Source of the DNA: Legionella sainthelensi | Lineage (GTDB): Bacteria > Pseudomonadota > Gammaproteobacteria > Legionellales > Legionellaceae | Direction: 5' to 3' | Assembly (NCBI RefSeq): GCF_900637685.1 | Contig: NZ_LR134388.1 | Span: 1,313,501-1,377,500 of the forward strand | DNA length: 64,000 nucleotides | Shown here: positions 56,017-64,000 of the stretch, piece after piece | Position numbering within the stretch: position 1 is the first letter of the stretch | Layout of the letters: each line of letters opens with the position of its first letter | The notes under the pieces: model-generated | Database searches by the model: none | What the model was told of the DNA's origin: nothing | The model's input: the letters and a program-made list of their open reading frames with translations, nothing else | Made by a program: the position numbers and the translations under genes

Positions 56017-56307
56017 TCATTGGCAAATTTCTTGATACAGGTCACGCGATTGAGGGTTTAGTTTCTCTATTAAATTTATTTTCCATTGTCTTGGCCAATT
56101 TTTGAAACGTTTTTCACGTCGTGCTGCTTCAACGTATAATTCATATGCTTCATGATAGACCATCATATGTACGTTATACTGAGCAGTGAAACCAGGACTG
56201 ACTTTATTTTTGTGTTCCCAAGTCCGTTTAATGATGTCTGACGTAGAGCCTAGGTAAAGAGTACCATGATGCTGACTCGCAAGAATAGAAACATAAGCCA
56301 GACTCAT
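56017..56307 (-). CDS. GIY-YIG nuclease family protein
   Basis: 96 residues from the ATG at 56307, with AAGGA about 7 nt upstream; upstream in-frame codons overlap the transposase tail. The GIY-YIG core is YVSILASQHHGTLYLGSTSD, with the conserved Arg in IIKRTWEHKNK and the Glu in EARRREKRFKNW-type AARREKRFKNWPRQWKINLI. These UPF0213-like stand-alone domains are putative structure-specific endonucleases. It lies between the transposase end and the left terminal repeat, so it travels or travelled with the element. Confidence 0.85.
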   Translation of the reverse strand: MSLAYVSILASQHHGTLYLGSTSDIIKRTWEHKNKVSPGFTAQYNVHMMVYHEAYELYVEAARREKRFKNWPRQWKINLIEKLNPQSRDLYQEICQ

Positions 56308-56357
56308 CGTACTTCCTTGAATGTTGTACAAACACTGAGATAATACCGGAAGCTGCG

Positions 56358-57108
56358 CTACATAGGTAGCCATAAAAATGCGCATGCCATAGCAACAAGA
56401 GAAGCATCGTTTCGCTTTAATTTATCAACTCTTGTGGCGATTGCACGAACGTGTTTTATTCTGACAAAAAAAGTTTTCAACTCGATGTCTGTATTTATAA
56501 ATACCCCAATCCATATCTGCATTGCCAGTTTTAGAATTGCTCTTTCCTGGAATCACGGGAATGGATGATTTTTTTCGAATGGTATCTCGAACCTCTTCGC
56601 TATCATAACCCTTATCTGCAATAGTATGTTCTGCAGCAGGTACCTTTTCGATAAATTCTGGTGCCACTTTGCAATCATGCACTTCGCCACCTGTTATTTC
56701 AAAATCAATAGGTAATCCGTGAGCATCAACGTCCATATGAATCTTCGTTGTATTTCCAGCAGCCGACTTACCAATCCCTTGTTCTTCCTTATTAGGCACG
56801 CCAGCACTATGTTGATGAGCTTTGACAATACTGCCATCAATAAACTCCCATTCTAAATCGGGCTCTTGCACAAGCGTTTTAAAAATTTGAATTAACTTTT
56901 TTTGAGATGACCATCGATTAAATTGTTGATAAATTCAATTCCAGCATCCAAAATCTATCGGTAGGTCACGCCAAGGGCACCCAACCCGCATGCGATATAA
57001 CATTGCCTCAACTATCCTACGAAGATTGGGCTTGTCATAAATTCTGTGCTGTAGCATGCTCTCCCTCAGCTTTGACCAACGCTCGTCATTGAGCATAAGT
57101 CTAAGCAT
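56358..57108 (-). pseudogene. IS5-family transposase, broken
   Basis: Starting at the ATG at 57108 (AAGGAG upstream) the frame reads the N-terminal IS5 helix region (ERWSKLRESMLQHRIYDKPN and MRVGCPWRDLP), meets an in-frame TGA near 56935 (WN-stop-IYQQFNRWS), and continues with EFIDGSIVKAHQHSAG and HTIADKGYDSEEV (catalytic Asp residues). At a T7 run near 56466 the frame shifts by one; the other frame supplies the C-terminus HVRAIATRVDKLKRND and MACAFLWLPM ending at 56358. Two lesions make it inactive as read. Confidence 0.85.
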
Positions 57109-57208
57109 TGCAAACTCCTTTTATACTTGGTATCTGAGCCATTATATTATGAGTGTGCTTCCATTAATCAATCAATTAGGTTGTTCAGCTTTTAATTTGA
57201 CCATCTAC

Positions 57209-57266
57209 TGGATGCCGCGGACAAGCCGCGGCACGTAGGCGGCAGGTGAATTGTCAACAGACCCTA
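57209..57266 (-). repeat. right terminal inverted repeat of the IS5-type element
   Basis: Partner of 55948-56005. The CTGTTGACAATTCA core also occurs at 17830-17843 in a short non-autonomous relative. Confidence 0.85.
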
Positions 57267-57347
57267 GTAGAAATCATAATTTAGTAAAGGAATAAAAATT
57301 ATGGAGCTTTTTACTATAAATGCTCTCATGAGAGATGAGGCTAAAAA

Positions 57348-57381
57348 TAAAAAAGGCGTATTTCTAAAAACACGCCTTTTT
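57348..57381 (+). terminator. intrinsic terminator flanked by A and T runs
   Basis: AAAAA-GGCGTATTT-CTAA-AAACACGCC-TTTTT: a 9 bp stem with one mismatch bounded by A and T runs, so it can work in both directions. No intact gene ends here. A 28-codon frame starting at 57301 runs into it and may be the remnant of a gene cut off by the IS5-type insertion. Confidence 0.7.
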
Positions 57382-57655
57382 ATTTAATTTGCGATAGACA
57401 GTAAGATTGTATACAGTCCTAGTTACTATTATGGACTCCTCCGGAGCGTTTCAGGCTTCCTAGTTCATACCAGGCGTGCACACCGCACTCTCAATCTGGC
57501 TCCCAAGTAATGAATGTTGGCTGAACAATTTGTACTGTCTATGATCATATAATAGGCTAATCTTCACATTAATGCTACTTGATTGAAATTGTTTTTTGCA
57601 AAGATTGTGTTAAAAAATAGAGTATATAATGGATATATAGGGAAACCGAGGATCA
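57382..57655. other. intergenic stretch before the SulP gene
   Basis: No gene or RNA recognised. It contains CTCCGGAG and other short palindromes in an otherwise AT-rich region. The SulP gene's promoter should lie in the last 100 bp, where no clear -35/-10 pair stands out. Confidence 0.35.
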
Positions 57656-59850
57656 GTGATGCGCGCGGTAAGGAAAAGCTTTATGCATAAAAAAATCGAT
57701 TTTGTATCTTCCATGTTATCGGGAATAATCCTCAGCTTTTTAATGGTTATGGTTACGGTAAGTTTTACTCAATTTATTTTTCACGGTAAATTATCCAGCT
57801 ATTTTCCAGTAGCAACTTATCTGATTTTAATCACTACGGTGGTTATCACTTTTATCACGGCATTGTTTAGTTCACTACCTATTTCTATCGGGCATCCTCA
57901 AGATGAACCGTTACCTATTATTGCATTGACCATATCATCAATTGTTGCGGGTGTGCAAAATCCTGACAATTTGTTTTCTACTACAATGGTGGTAATTGCT
58001 TTTTCTACCAGCACAACGGGCATTTGTTTTTATATGATTGGAAAATTTAAACTGGGTAATTTCATACGCTTTATTCCTTTTTCTGTCGTTGTGGGTTTTC
58101 TAGTTAGCGTTGGTTGTTTGCTGATAATAGGTACTACAAAGAATATAATGTCTATATTACCAAATCCTCTTATTTATGATACCAATTTTTTTAAATCTGA
58201 TTTTTTCATGATATGGAGTAGTACCATTGCATATACATTATTATTTTTTATGTCATGCATCGTTTTACCCATAGGCTCATATTCCCTGGATTTTTATTAT
58301 TCAGTATTGTGATGTTTTATATAATTGTTTTTATATTTCATATTTCAATCCCCATCTTAAGAGAGCATGGGTTATTATTTCAACCATTCCCACCACCAAA
58401 TACTTTAATGAGTGCTCTTTCCCAATTTTCTTTTAGTAAAGTGGAATGGGACACTATATATCCACAAATAGGTAATTTAATAACCATTATACCAATTAGT
58501 ACTATATCTTTTTTATTAATATTAGGTGCTCTGGATTTCAATTTAAAAAAAGAAATCGATTTAAACAGGGAATTATGTCTGACAGGTATCAATAATACGC
58601 TTATTGGATTTGCCGGAGGTATCGTTGGGTATACCGGTTTTATGATGACTATCATTAATGACCATTTGAAGTCTACAACCCGTGCGCCAGGCATTTTATC
58701 TGCTATTTTCACTTTAGCTATTTTGTTATTTGGTATGAATTTGATTGCATACATACCTAAAATAATTGTGTTTGGTATGTTATTATTTATTGGTATTAGT
58801 ATTTTAAAAACATGGGGTTATGATATTAAACATGAGTTTTACAGTTCGGATTATTTAACGGTATCTATAATTCTCATAATGGTCTTAAGTTTTGGATTAC
58901 TCGCAGGGGTTACTGTAGGAATATTAGTTTCTTTTGTTTTAATTGTAATTAATTACAGCCAAATTAGTCCAATAAAATATCGTCTTGAAGGGACAAATGT
59001 ACGAAGCGGAACTCGACGAGATAATATAGCGAAAAATATTTTAAAAAAGGAAGAGGGATCTATACTTTTTTTAAAATTACAAAATTATTTATTTTTTGGC
59101 ATCACAAATAAACTAATTGATGATATAAAGCTCACCATTAATAACCAACCCAATCGATTGCAATATATTATTTATGATTATGAACTGGTTATTGGTATGG
59201 ATTCTTCTGCTCTTTATTGTTTCTCCAGAATAAAAGCTTTTATTAAAGAGCATAATATAACGGTTGTTATTACTGAAGTAGAAGACACTGTGCTAAAAAA
59301 ACTGATGGATATTGGCTTTATAGATCCTAATGATCCATCCATTATCGTGGTTCCTCAGCATGAACAGGCAATTGAGTGGTGTGAAAAACAGATACTATAT
59401 AAAAATAATTATGTAAAAAATGAGAAGTTACCCTTGGAAACCCAACTAACCAACCTTTTTCAGAACGAAACTATCGCACACGGCATTAAAAAATATTTTA
59501 AAAAAATAGCAATTAGTGAACACGAATTTCTTTTTAGACAAGGAGAGCCTGCATCAAGTTTATATTATTTGGAATCAGGTGAGCTTTCTGTGTATATGGC
59601 AACGCAGAATAAAAAGGAATTATATATTTCAACCATTCAAACAGGAAATATCATTGGTGAAATGGGATTTTATTTAATGAGTAATCGTTTTGCAACAATC
59701 ATAGCAAATGAAAACAGTATCGTAGAAGAATTATCGGCGGAAAATTTTGCAAAAATGTGTACGGAAGAACCTGAAATTGCAGAGCAATTTAACAGAGTCA
59801 TCGTACGTATTTTGGCAGAAAGACTGAATTATCGTAATCTTCAAATATAA
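57656..59850 (+). CDS. SulP-family anion transporter with STAS and cyclic-nucleotide-binding domains, frame broken by one missing base
   Basis: The first frame (57656-58312) carries the N-terminal transporter helices (KIDFVSSMLSGIILSFLMVM, SLPISIGHPQDEPLPIIALT). The second (from 58255) continues with further helices, a STAS domain (~residues 465-580, with YDYELVIGMDSSALYCFSRI) and a C-terminal cNMP-binding domain (FRQGEPASSLYYLESGELSV, GNIIGEMGFYLMSNRFATII). One extra T in the T6 run at 58244-58249 joins them as LLFFYVMHRFTHRLIFPGFL and gives 731 residues. Similar SulP-STAS-CNB chains occur in other bacteria. Substrate could be sulfate, bicarbonate or another anion. The CNB lacks an obvious output partner. 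Confidence 0.88.
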
Positions 59851-59933
59851 AAATTCCCTTCTTAAGCTCCTGAAGGAAATAATTTCTCAATGAAGAGGAG
59901 TTATTTGAAAGCAGCTAAATTTTTATAATTCAT

Positions 59934-59962
59934 CAAGCACCCTAGATAAAATAGAGTGCTTG
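59934..59962. terminator. hairpin between convergent SulP and CAP-protein genes
   Basis: CAAGCACCCTA and TAGAGTGCTTG pair over 11 bp with one mismatch around a 7-nt loop, midway between the two stop codons. It may be a bidirectional terminator. Confidence 0.5.
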
Positions 59963-60040
59963 ATACAACAGTTTAATTTTTCTAGGCTGAATACGTAAAC
60001 TAAGAGTACGCTGTGTAACCAATCCTAAAACAGAAAACCT

Positions 60041-60601
60041 CTAACCTTTTCTCATGATGCCGAAAAAAGGCACACTAAGCGTTGGTCTTTGAAATGCTGC
60101 ATAGTTTCTACTATTTTTGCTGGTTTGCATAAATATTTGGGTATAATAAAGCTTCCCCTGTTTATCACGAGCAACACCGATGCCCGTCAAATTATAATGA
60201 CCAACAATATTTCTTTTATGGCCTGGACTTCGTAACCACTGTTTTACCACTTCTTGAGCGCTTTTGTAGTTATAAGCAACATTCTCAGCTCCTCCTCCTG
60301 TGTTTTTAATTTGTTTGCGAAGCGTGGCAATACGTTTCCCAAAGTCTTTATGGCCAAAGGGCATGCGATGGTTGGCCATATCCAAGGAGTGTTGTTTGGC
60401 TTGAGTTACAATACGATTATCCATAGTTAGTTTAGATAATCCATGTTGTTGTCTGTATTGATTGATGTAGAATAAAACAGAATTTTGGATGGCAATATCA
60501 CTTTCATTGCCACTGTTTTTTGGTATTGGTTTCGCATAAACACAAGACAAGAAACTAAAAAAAATAGAACTCAAAATAATAATTTTAATTTTTAAAGACA
60601 T
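60041..60601 (-). CDS. exported CAP/SCP-domain (YkwD-like) protein
   Basis: 186 residues from the ATG at 60601 (a GTG three codons earlier is possible). A signal peptide (IKIIILSSIFFSFLSCVYA) is followed by a CAP domain: FYINQYRQQHGLSKLTMDNR, AKQHSLDMANHRMPFGHKDF (first His), GAENVAYNYKSAQEVVKQWL and SPGHKRNIVGHYNLTGIGVA (second His), then YYTQIFMQ. Bacterial CAP proteins are secreted and of uncertain activity (lipid binding or proteolysis proposed). No other domain is attached. Confidence 0.9.
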   Translation of the reverse strand: MSLKIKIIILSSIFFSFLSCVYAKPIPKNSGNESDIAIQNSVLFYINQYRQQHGLSKLTMDNRIVTQAKQHSLDMANHRMPFGHKDFGKRIATLRKQIKNTGGGAENVAYNYKSAQEVVKQWLRSPGHKRNIVGHYNLTGIGVARDKQGKLYYTQIFMQTSKNSRNYAAFQRPTLSVPFFGIMRKG

Positions 60602-60733
60602 AATATTCACTAGAAAAAATCCACTTGGATTGGAATGATGACTAAAATAAAGTCAATTGTCTAGGGTCGAATAGATAAAAATAAGATCAAATGGATTTTA
60701 ATAAGTCCATTTTGTTTGATGATATTATTTTAA

Positions 60734-61003
60734 TTAAGGGGTTAAGTTGGTAATCGCATCGTGTAGATCCTCAACTTCACCTGAATAATGAAAGTAAATT
60801 CGTTTTTTTGTACAGTCTATAAGACATAAGGCTTCTTGAGGTTGATCACCAAATTGCTTAAATACCCAAAATAGACCATCATGATGTTGGTTTTCTATTT
60901 CTTTTAATAAATCCACCATTCTATCTTTTTCTAAGACCAAATGAGGACACGTTAAGCCTGATGTGTCGTGATTTATTTTATAGGCATAATGTTTTTCTTT
61001 CAT
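60734..61003 (-). CDS. small soluble protein of unknown function
   Basis: 89 residues from the ATG at 61003, which has GGGAG about 9 nt upstream; a longer frame to 61063 adds 20 residues without a ribosome site. Mixed alpha/beta composition (DRMVDLLKEIENQHHDGLFW, ALCLIDCTKKRIYFHYSGEV), with two neighbouring cysteines near the middle. No signal peptide, membrane segment or recognisable motif. Not identified. Confidence 0.55.
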   Translation of the reverse strand: MKEKHYAYKINHDTSGLTCPHLVLEKDRMVDLLKEIENQHHDGLFWVFKQFGDQPQEALCLIDCTKKRIYFHYSGEVEDLHDAITNLTP

Positions 61004-61127
61004 GATAGTACTCCCTAATTCGATAGATAAAATTTCATCCATTTTGATTGAATTATAGCCCATAACAAGTAGAAGCCGTACTCTAAGGGTGATTTATTAT
61101 TTTTCAGTTGAGGTGCTGGATCTTTTT

Positions 61128-61760
61128 TTATAAATTTACGGACAATCCCACTAATAGGGCATGTAATGTAGGTATATTTGATAATTGTTCTTTTTGATTG
61201 CTGGTATCTAAGTGAAGATTAGGGCCATTGCCGCTAAATATTCCCTGATATAATAAGCTTAAACTAGCCAGAGCCGTAATGGGATAACCGAAGCCGGCTT
61301 GTATTTCCCCTGCTAATTGGGAAATGTCATTCAATGGAACACGAGCATCCCGCCAGTGTCGGTATGCAAGTCCTCCTTTTAATTGGGCAAAAAAGTCACT
61401 GTTACCCAAAGGATCGCTTTTGGTTGTGATTAATAAATCTAAGGTAGGGGACAGGGTTGTTTGCATCGGAATCCATTTTCGTAATGCCTGAAAGGTTTCT
61501 CTTTGTATGTCCACTTTTATTCGAGTACCGGTTTGTAGTCCTAATTCCAAGCCTAAGGCAATATTGCCTGCGAGCATCAATTCGTTAGCGAGTGCTAGCC
61601 TTCCTATTGCAGTACTTTTATCGCTAGAATTTACTTGGTAATTGCCGGCGCCAGCGCTTGCAGAAACAGACCATGGCTGATCTTGAGATGTTTGCATAGG
61701 GAAATAATTGCCAGCGATTACATTAAATGATAATAAAATTCCTATTATAATTAATTTCAT
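61128..61760 (-). CDS. probable outer-membrane beta-barrel protein
   Basis: 210 residues with a signal peptide (MKLIIIGILLSFNVIAG). The mature part alternates short hydrophobic strands with turns (WSVSASAGAGNYQVNSSD, ALGLELGLQTGTRIKVD, FFAQLKGGLAYRHWRD, AGEIQAGFGYPITALASLSL, ALLVGLSVNL), the pattern of an eight-stranded barrel. The C-terminal residue is Leu after Asn, not the classic Phe. The family resembles the small opacity-like Legionella surface proteins, but I cannot name it. Single gene. Confidence 0.75.
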   Translation of the reverse strand: MKLIIIGILLSFNVIAGNYFPMQTSQDQPWSVSASAGAGNYQVNSSDKSTAIGRLALANELMLAGNIALGLELGLQTGTRIKVDIQRETFQALRKWIPMQTTLSPTLDLLITTKSDPLGNSDFFAQLKGGLAYRHWRDARVPLNDISQLAGEIQAGFGYPITALASLSLLYQGIFSGNGPNLHLDTSNQKEQLSNIPTLHALLVGLSVNL

Positions 61761-62077
61761 TTGCCATATCCCTAAATGAATTGTTCATAATCATACTTGG
61801 CAGCTTACAAATTAAGATGTGTTGTTCCATCACTGCAAAGTACCTGGGAATGTAAGACATAAAGGCAATAGATTCTCGCCATAATATCAACTACTTTATT
61901 CAGTAATAATCCAGCTTTCTCAGGAACGACCATATTTAGTACATCTTACGAGAAAACATCGCCAAAAACTACTCACATAAGACAACCCTAATGAGAGAGG
62001 CTTTTAGACTGTTTATGCTTGTCTCGGGCCATTAGTGCTAACATCAAGCAAGAGTCTGACTTATTACTTTTTTAATT
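61761..62077. other. intergenic stretch between the barrel gene and tRNA-Ser
   Basis: 317 bp with no recognisable gene, terminator or repeat. An AT-rich promoter for the minus-strand barrel gene should lie near 61770-61830 but is not evident. Confidence 0.3.
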
Positions 62078-62165
62078 TGGCGGAGAGAGAGGGATTCGAA
62101 CCCTCGATACGTTGCCGTATACACACTTTCCAGGCGTGCGCCTTCGACCGCTCGGCCATCTCTCC
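62078..62165 (-). tRNA. tRNA-Ser (anticodon GGA)
   Basis: The minus strand folds as an 88-nt class II tRNA including an encoded CCA end. It has a seven-pair acceptor stem starting GGAGAGA, a D arm with GCGGTCGAAGGC, an anticodon stem CACGC/GTGTG around loop CTGGAAA (anticodon GGA, reading UCC/UCU), a long variable arm (TACGGCAACGTA) and a T arm GAGGGTTCGAATCCCTC. No second tRNA is adjacent. Confidence 0.97.
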
Positions 62166-62350
62166 CAATCGGGCAAGCTTATACAGGTCAGATGATAAAA
62201 TCAACCCTTGTTTTATTTAAACACATAACTTTTAGATGATATTGTATATACTTTTAGATAAAGGGTTCCAAAGACGATTACAATTTCTTAGTATGAAACT
62301 TAAATTTTAAGAAAAAATGATCAATCGCGCTCTATATAAAGGATTTTAAC

Positions 62351-62806
62351 ATGCCAGTACGAATTTTACTTGTCGTTTTAAGTCTTATTTCAGCCAATTC
62401 AATATGGGCTATTACATGTTACTTTACTCTAGCTAAAGATAATTGCTGGAATAATTATACTGTAACAGTGGATGTGATGGATGCAGCAACAGCCAAAGTT
62501 TTAACCACTGCAGTAATACCTCCTGGAAAGTCTTGGGTACGCCAGATTTTTCCTTGTACCCCAAAAGAAAAATTAATATATCGTGCTCAGTTCTCACCTG
62601 TAATTTGGGAAAGGGAGAAAGGCCAAATTTATTATGCGAAAAATTATTGGTCTTTACCCAATGACATTAATTCTGGTGATTCGGCATGGAATGTTTCTGT
62701 ATGTTATCCCTCAGATTTCTCACAAATTCCACTTCCTCCTGAAGCTACTGGAACATGTAAGTGTGATTTTGATAGCATTCCTATCATACCGCCTAAAAAG
62801 ATATAA
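62351..62806 (+). CDS. exported protein of unknown function, cysteine-rich
   Basis: 151 residues. A signal peptide (VRILLVVLSLISANSIWA) precedes a mature domain of ~130 residues with seven cysteines (TCYFTLAKDNCW, IFPCTP, SVCYP, GTCKCDF), likely disulphide-bonded in the periplasm or outside the cell. Strand-like segments (NYTVTVDVMDAATAKVLTTA, KSWVRQIFPC, LIYRAQFSPVIWE) suggest a beta sandwich. The tail is proline-rich. I recall similar small periplasmic proteins in Legionella but know no function. It lies 70 bp upstream of nagZ on the same strand. Confidence 0.7.
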   Translation: MPVRILLVVLSLISANSIWAITCYFTLAKDNCWNNYTVTVDVMDAATAKVLTTAVIPPGKSWVRQIFPCTPKEKLIYRAQFSPVIWEREKGQIYYAKNYWSLPNDINSGDSAWNVSVCYPSDFSQIPLPPEATGTCKCDFDSIPIIPPKKI

Positions 62807-62876
62807 ATAACATTAAGTTAAATATGCGCTGACTTTTTAGGATTCTTTTTCCTTTATAAAGCAGGGGGATAAATTC

Positions 62877-63949
62877 ATGATTACTTTAAGAAATAAAATT
62901 GGTCAAATGCTAATTATGGGATTTGATGGATGCACTCTTCATGCTCAGAGTCCCATGGCTGAGTGGCTCTCTTCAGATGGATTGGGCGGTGTTTTATTAT
63001 TTGATCAAGACGAATCCACAAAATTGTATGGAAAAAATTTAAAAAATGTAACACAAATAAAACAGCTGACCCATTCACTGAATTACTATTCTTCTGAAAT
63101 CAGTTACAAAAATAATGGATTACCCCTATTAATCGCTATAGATTATGAGGGGGGGGCTGTCGATCGTTTGTCTAGAATTGAGGAATGCCTACCAACTATA
63201 AGTGCTTATGACATGGCGCATATGTCACCTGAAGCACTAGAGGCGGAATTGCTACAAATGGCATTAACTTTAAAATCTTTGGGCTTTAATCTTAATTTTG
63301 CTCCAGTTGTTGATTTAAATCTACAAGAAGAGCAAGGCATTATTGGGGCCCTGCATCGTAGTTTTTCAGTTCTTCCTGAACAGGTCATTGGCTTCGCTAA
63401 ACAATTTGTTGATGTTTTTTCTCATCACGGTATCGCATGTTGTTATAAGCATTTTCCAGGCCATGGAAGTGCGCTTGGTGATACGCATAAGGGATTTGTT
63501 GATGTTACGAATACATTTCAAAAAGAAGAGCTAGAGCCCTATGATTCACTGGTACGCGAGATGCATCAGCCGACAATGATTATGACTGCACATGTAGTCA
63601 ACCATCATTTGGACAGTCAGGGATTACCCGCTACGTTATCTTATGAGATTCTAACAGGCCTCTTACGTCAGTCTATCGGCTATGATGGAGTAGTTGTTGC
63701 TGATGATTTACAAATGCAAGCAATCACTGATCATTATTCGCTTGAGGACGCTTTATGTCTGACAATTAATGCAGGGGCTGATATGATTATTTTTGCAAAT
63801 CAATTAGCCAAGGTAACAGCGCCCGAAATAATTGAAGTAATAGAACGCTTAGTCCTTGAGCAAAAATAGAATATCAACGTATTGAAGATGCTTATCGACG
63901 GATTATCCGTTTAAAACAACAAATTAATTGTATCGAACTCGTTGGCTAG
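62877..63949 (+). CDS. nagZ: beta-N-acetylhexosaminidase (GH3), frame broken by one missing base near the end
   Basis: The enzyme removes GlcNAc from muropeptides in cell-wall recycling. Blocks: GVLLFDQDESTKLYGKN, LIAIDYEGGAVDRLSRI, NLNFAPVVDLN, the GH3 signature KHFPGHGSALGDTHKGFV (His and Asp of the general acid loop) and the nucleophile Asp in VVVADDLQMQAITDHY. The frame ends at a TAG at 63867-63869, but the next frame continues at once with YQRIEDAYRRIIRLKQQINC and a stop at 63949. One more A in the A5 run just before the TAG gives CAA-AAA-ATA-GAA and restores a ~357-residue protein. The catalytic core is intact either way. Confidence 0.9.
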
Positions 63950-64000
63950 GCTTGACGAATAATCAGGACATGTTAGAATATAAATCTTATTGTTTATATT

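Larger units (their letters stand above)
55948..57266. mobile_element. decayed IS5-type element with 58 bp terminal repeats and a GIY-YIG passenger gene
   Basis: 58 bp inverted terminal repeats differ at one position only (55948-56005 and 57209-57266). Each begins TAGGGTCTGTTGACAATTCA and ends in a GCCGCGG-CTTGT-CCGCGGC hairpin. Between them on the minus strand lie a broken IS5-family transposase and a GIY-YIG nuclease gene. TAG flanks or forms the outer edge on both sides, possibly a 3 bp target duplication. Confidence 0.75.

Noticed and set aside
57301..57387. 28-codon ORF before the terminator at 57348
   Set aside because: It runs through the terminator stem and has no recognisable features; at most a gene remnant.
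62035..62220. Open reading frame across the tRNA-Ser gene (contains REGFEPSIRCRIHTFQACAFD)
   Set aside because: It is the antisense reading of the tRNA, a well-known false ORF.
1..64000. CRISPR array
   Set aside because: No run of regularly spaced direct repeats was found; all repeats seen are inverted or dispersed pairs.

Overview
The window looks like a chromosomal segment of a Legionella species, probably not L. pneumophila itself. The DNA is AT-rich with compact gammaproteobacterial housekeeping genes. Mixed in are several genes that read like Dot/Icm effectors: a CE-clan cysteine protease, an OTU-like protease behind a PmrA-type promoter, an ankyrin protein ending in a CaaX box, and an SGNH hydrolase with C-terminal membrane segments. 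The genus call is inferred from family content, not from a database search.

Layout. 1-2 kb: the 3' end of an unknown gene and a dead IS256-type element. 2-5 kb: folB, an SGNH hydrolase and hemE. 5.4-7.7 kb: a cassette in which a candidate CE-clan protease effector lies between two ~292 bp inverted repeats. 7.9-17.7 kb: class II DAHP synthase, then the chaperone run grpE-dnaK-dnaJ behind a consensus heat-shock promoter, then carA (no carB in the window) and metK-ahcY. 18-28.6 kb: secreted and accessory genes (subtilase, a six-cysteine defensin-like peptide, SodC, GNAT, SelO, a choloylglycine-hydrolase-family protein, the OTU-like protease). 28.7-36.6 kb: an ArcB-type hybrid kinase, a DUF2490 barrel, an aldehyde dehydrogenase, unknown proteins and a beta-lactamase-like serine hydrolase. 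37-43.7 kb: a YqjD/YqjE-like stress operon, YheT hydrolase, the glutathione-dependent formaldehyde pathway (frmA-frmB), tag and prfC. 43.7-55.9 kb: the CaaX ankyrin protein, the pnt transhydrogenase operon, an isochorismatase-family enzyme and a kdp potassium-ATPase operon. The kdp operon includes kdpF, a second mini-membrane ORF and a KdpD that lacks its kinase domain. 55.9-57.3 kb: a decayed IS5-type element with 58 bp terminal inverted repeats and a GIY-YIG passenger gene. 57.6-64 kb: a SulP transporter with a cyclic-nucleotide domain, a CAP protein, small secreted or envelope proteins, tRNA-Ser(GGA) and nagZ.

Cross-cutting pattern. dnaK, kdpA, the SulP gene and nagZ each read as a full-length protein once a single base is added to one homopolymer run. 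The serine hydrolase at 35.5 kb gains a good signal peptide the same way. This repeated signature, including an essential chaperone, points to homopolymer miscalls in the assembly more than to real pseudogenes, although slippage or phase variation is possible at individual sites. I therefore annotate these as single genes.

Most attractive for follow-up: the CSalpha/beta-type (defensin-like) secreted peptide at 21.0 kb, the effector cassette bounded by long inverted repeats, the PmrA-box OTU protease, the ankyrin protein with a CFIL terminus, and the kdp operon with a kinase-less KdpD and an extra mini-ORF.
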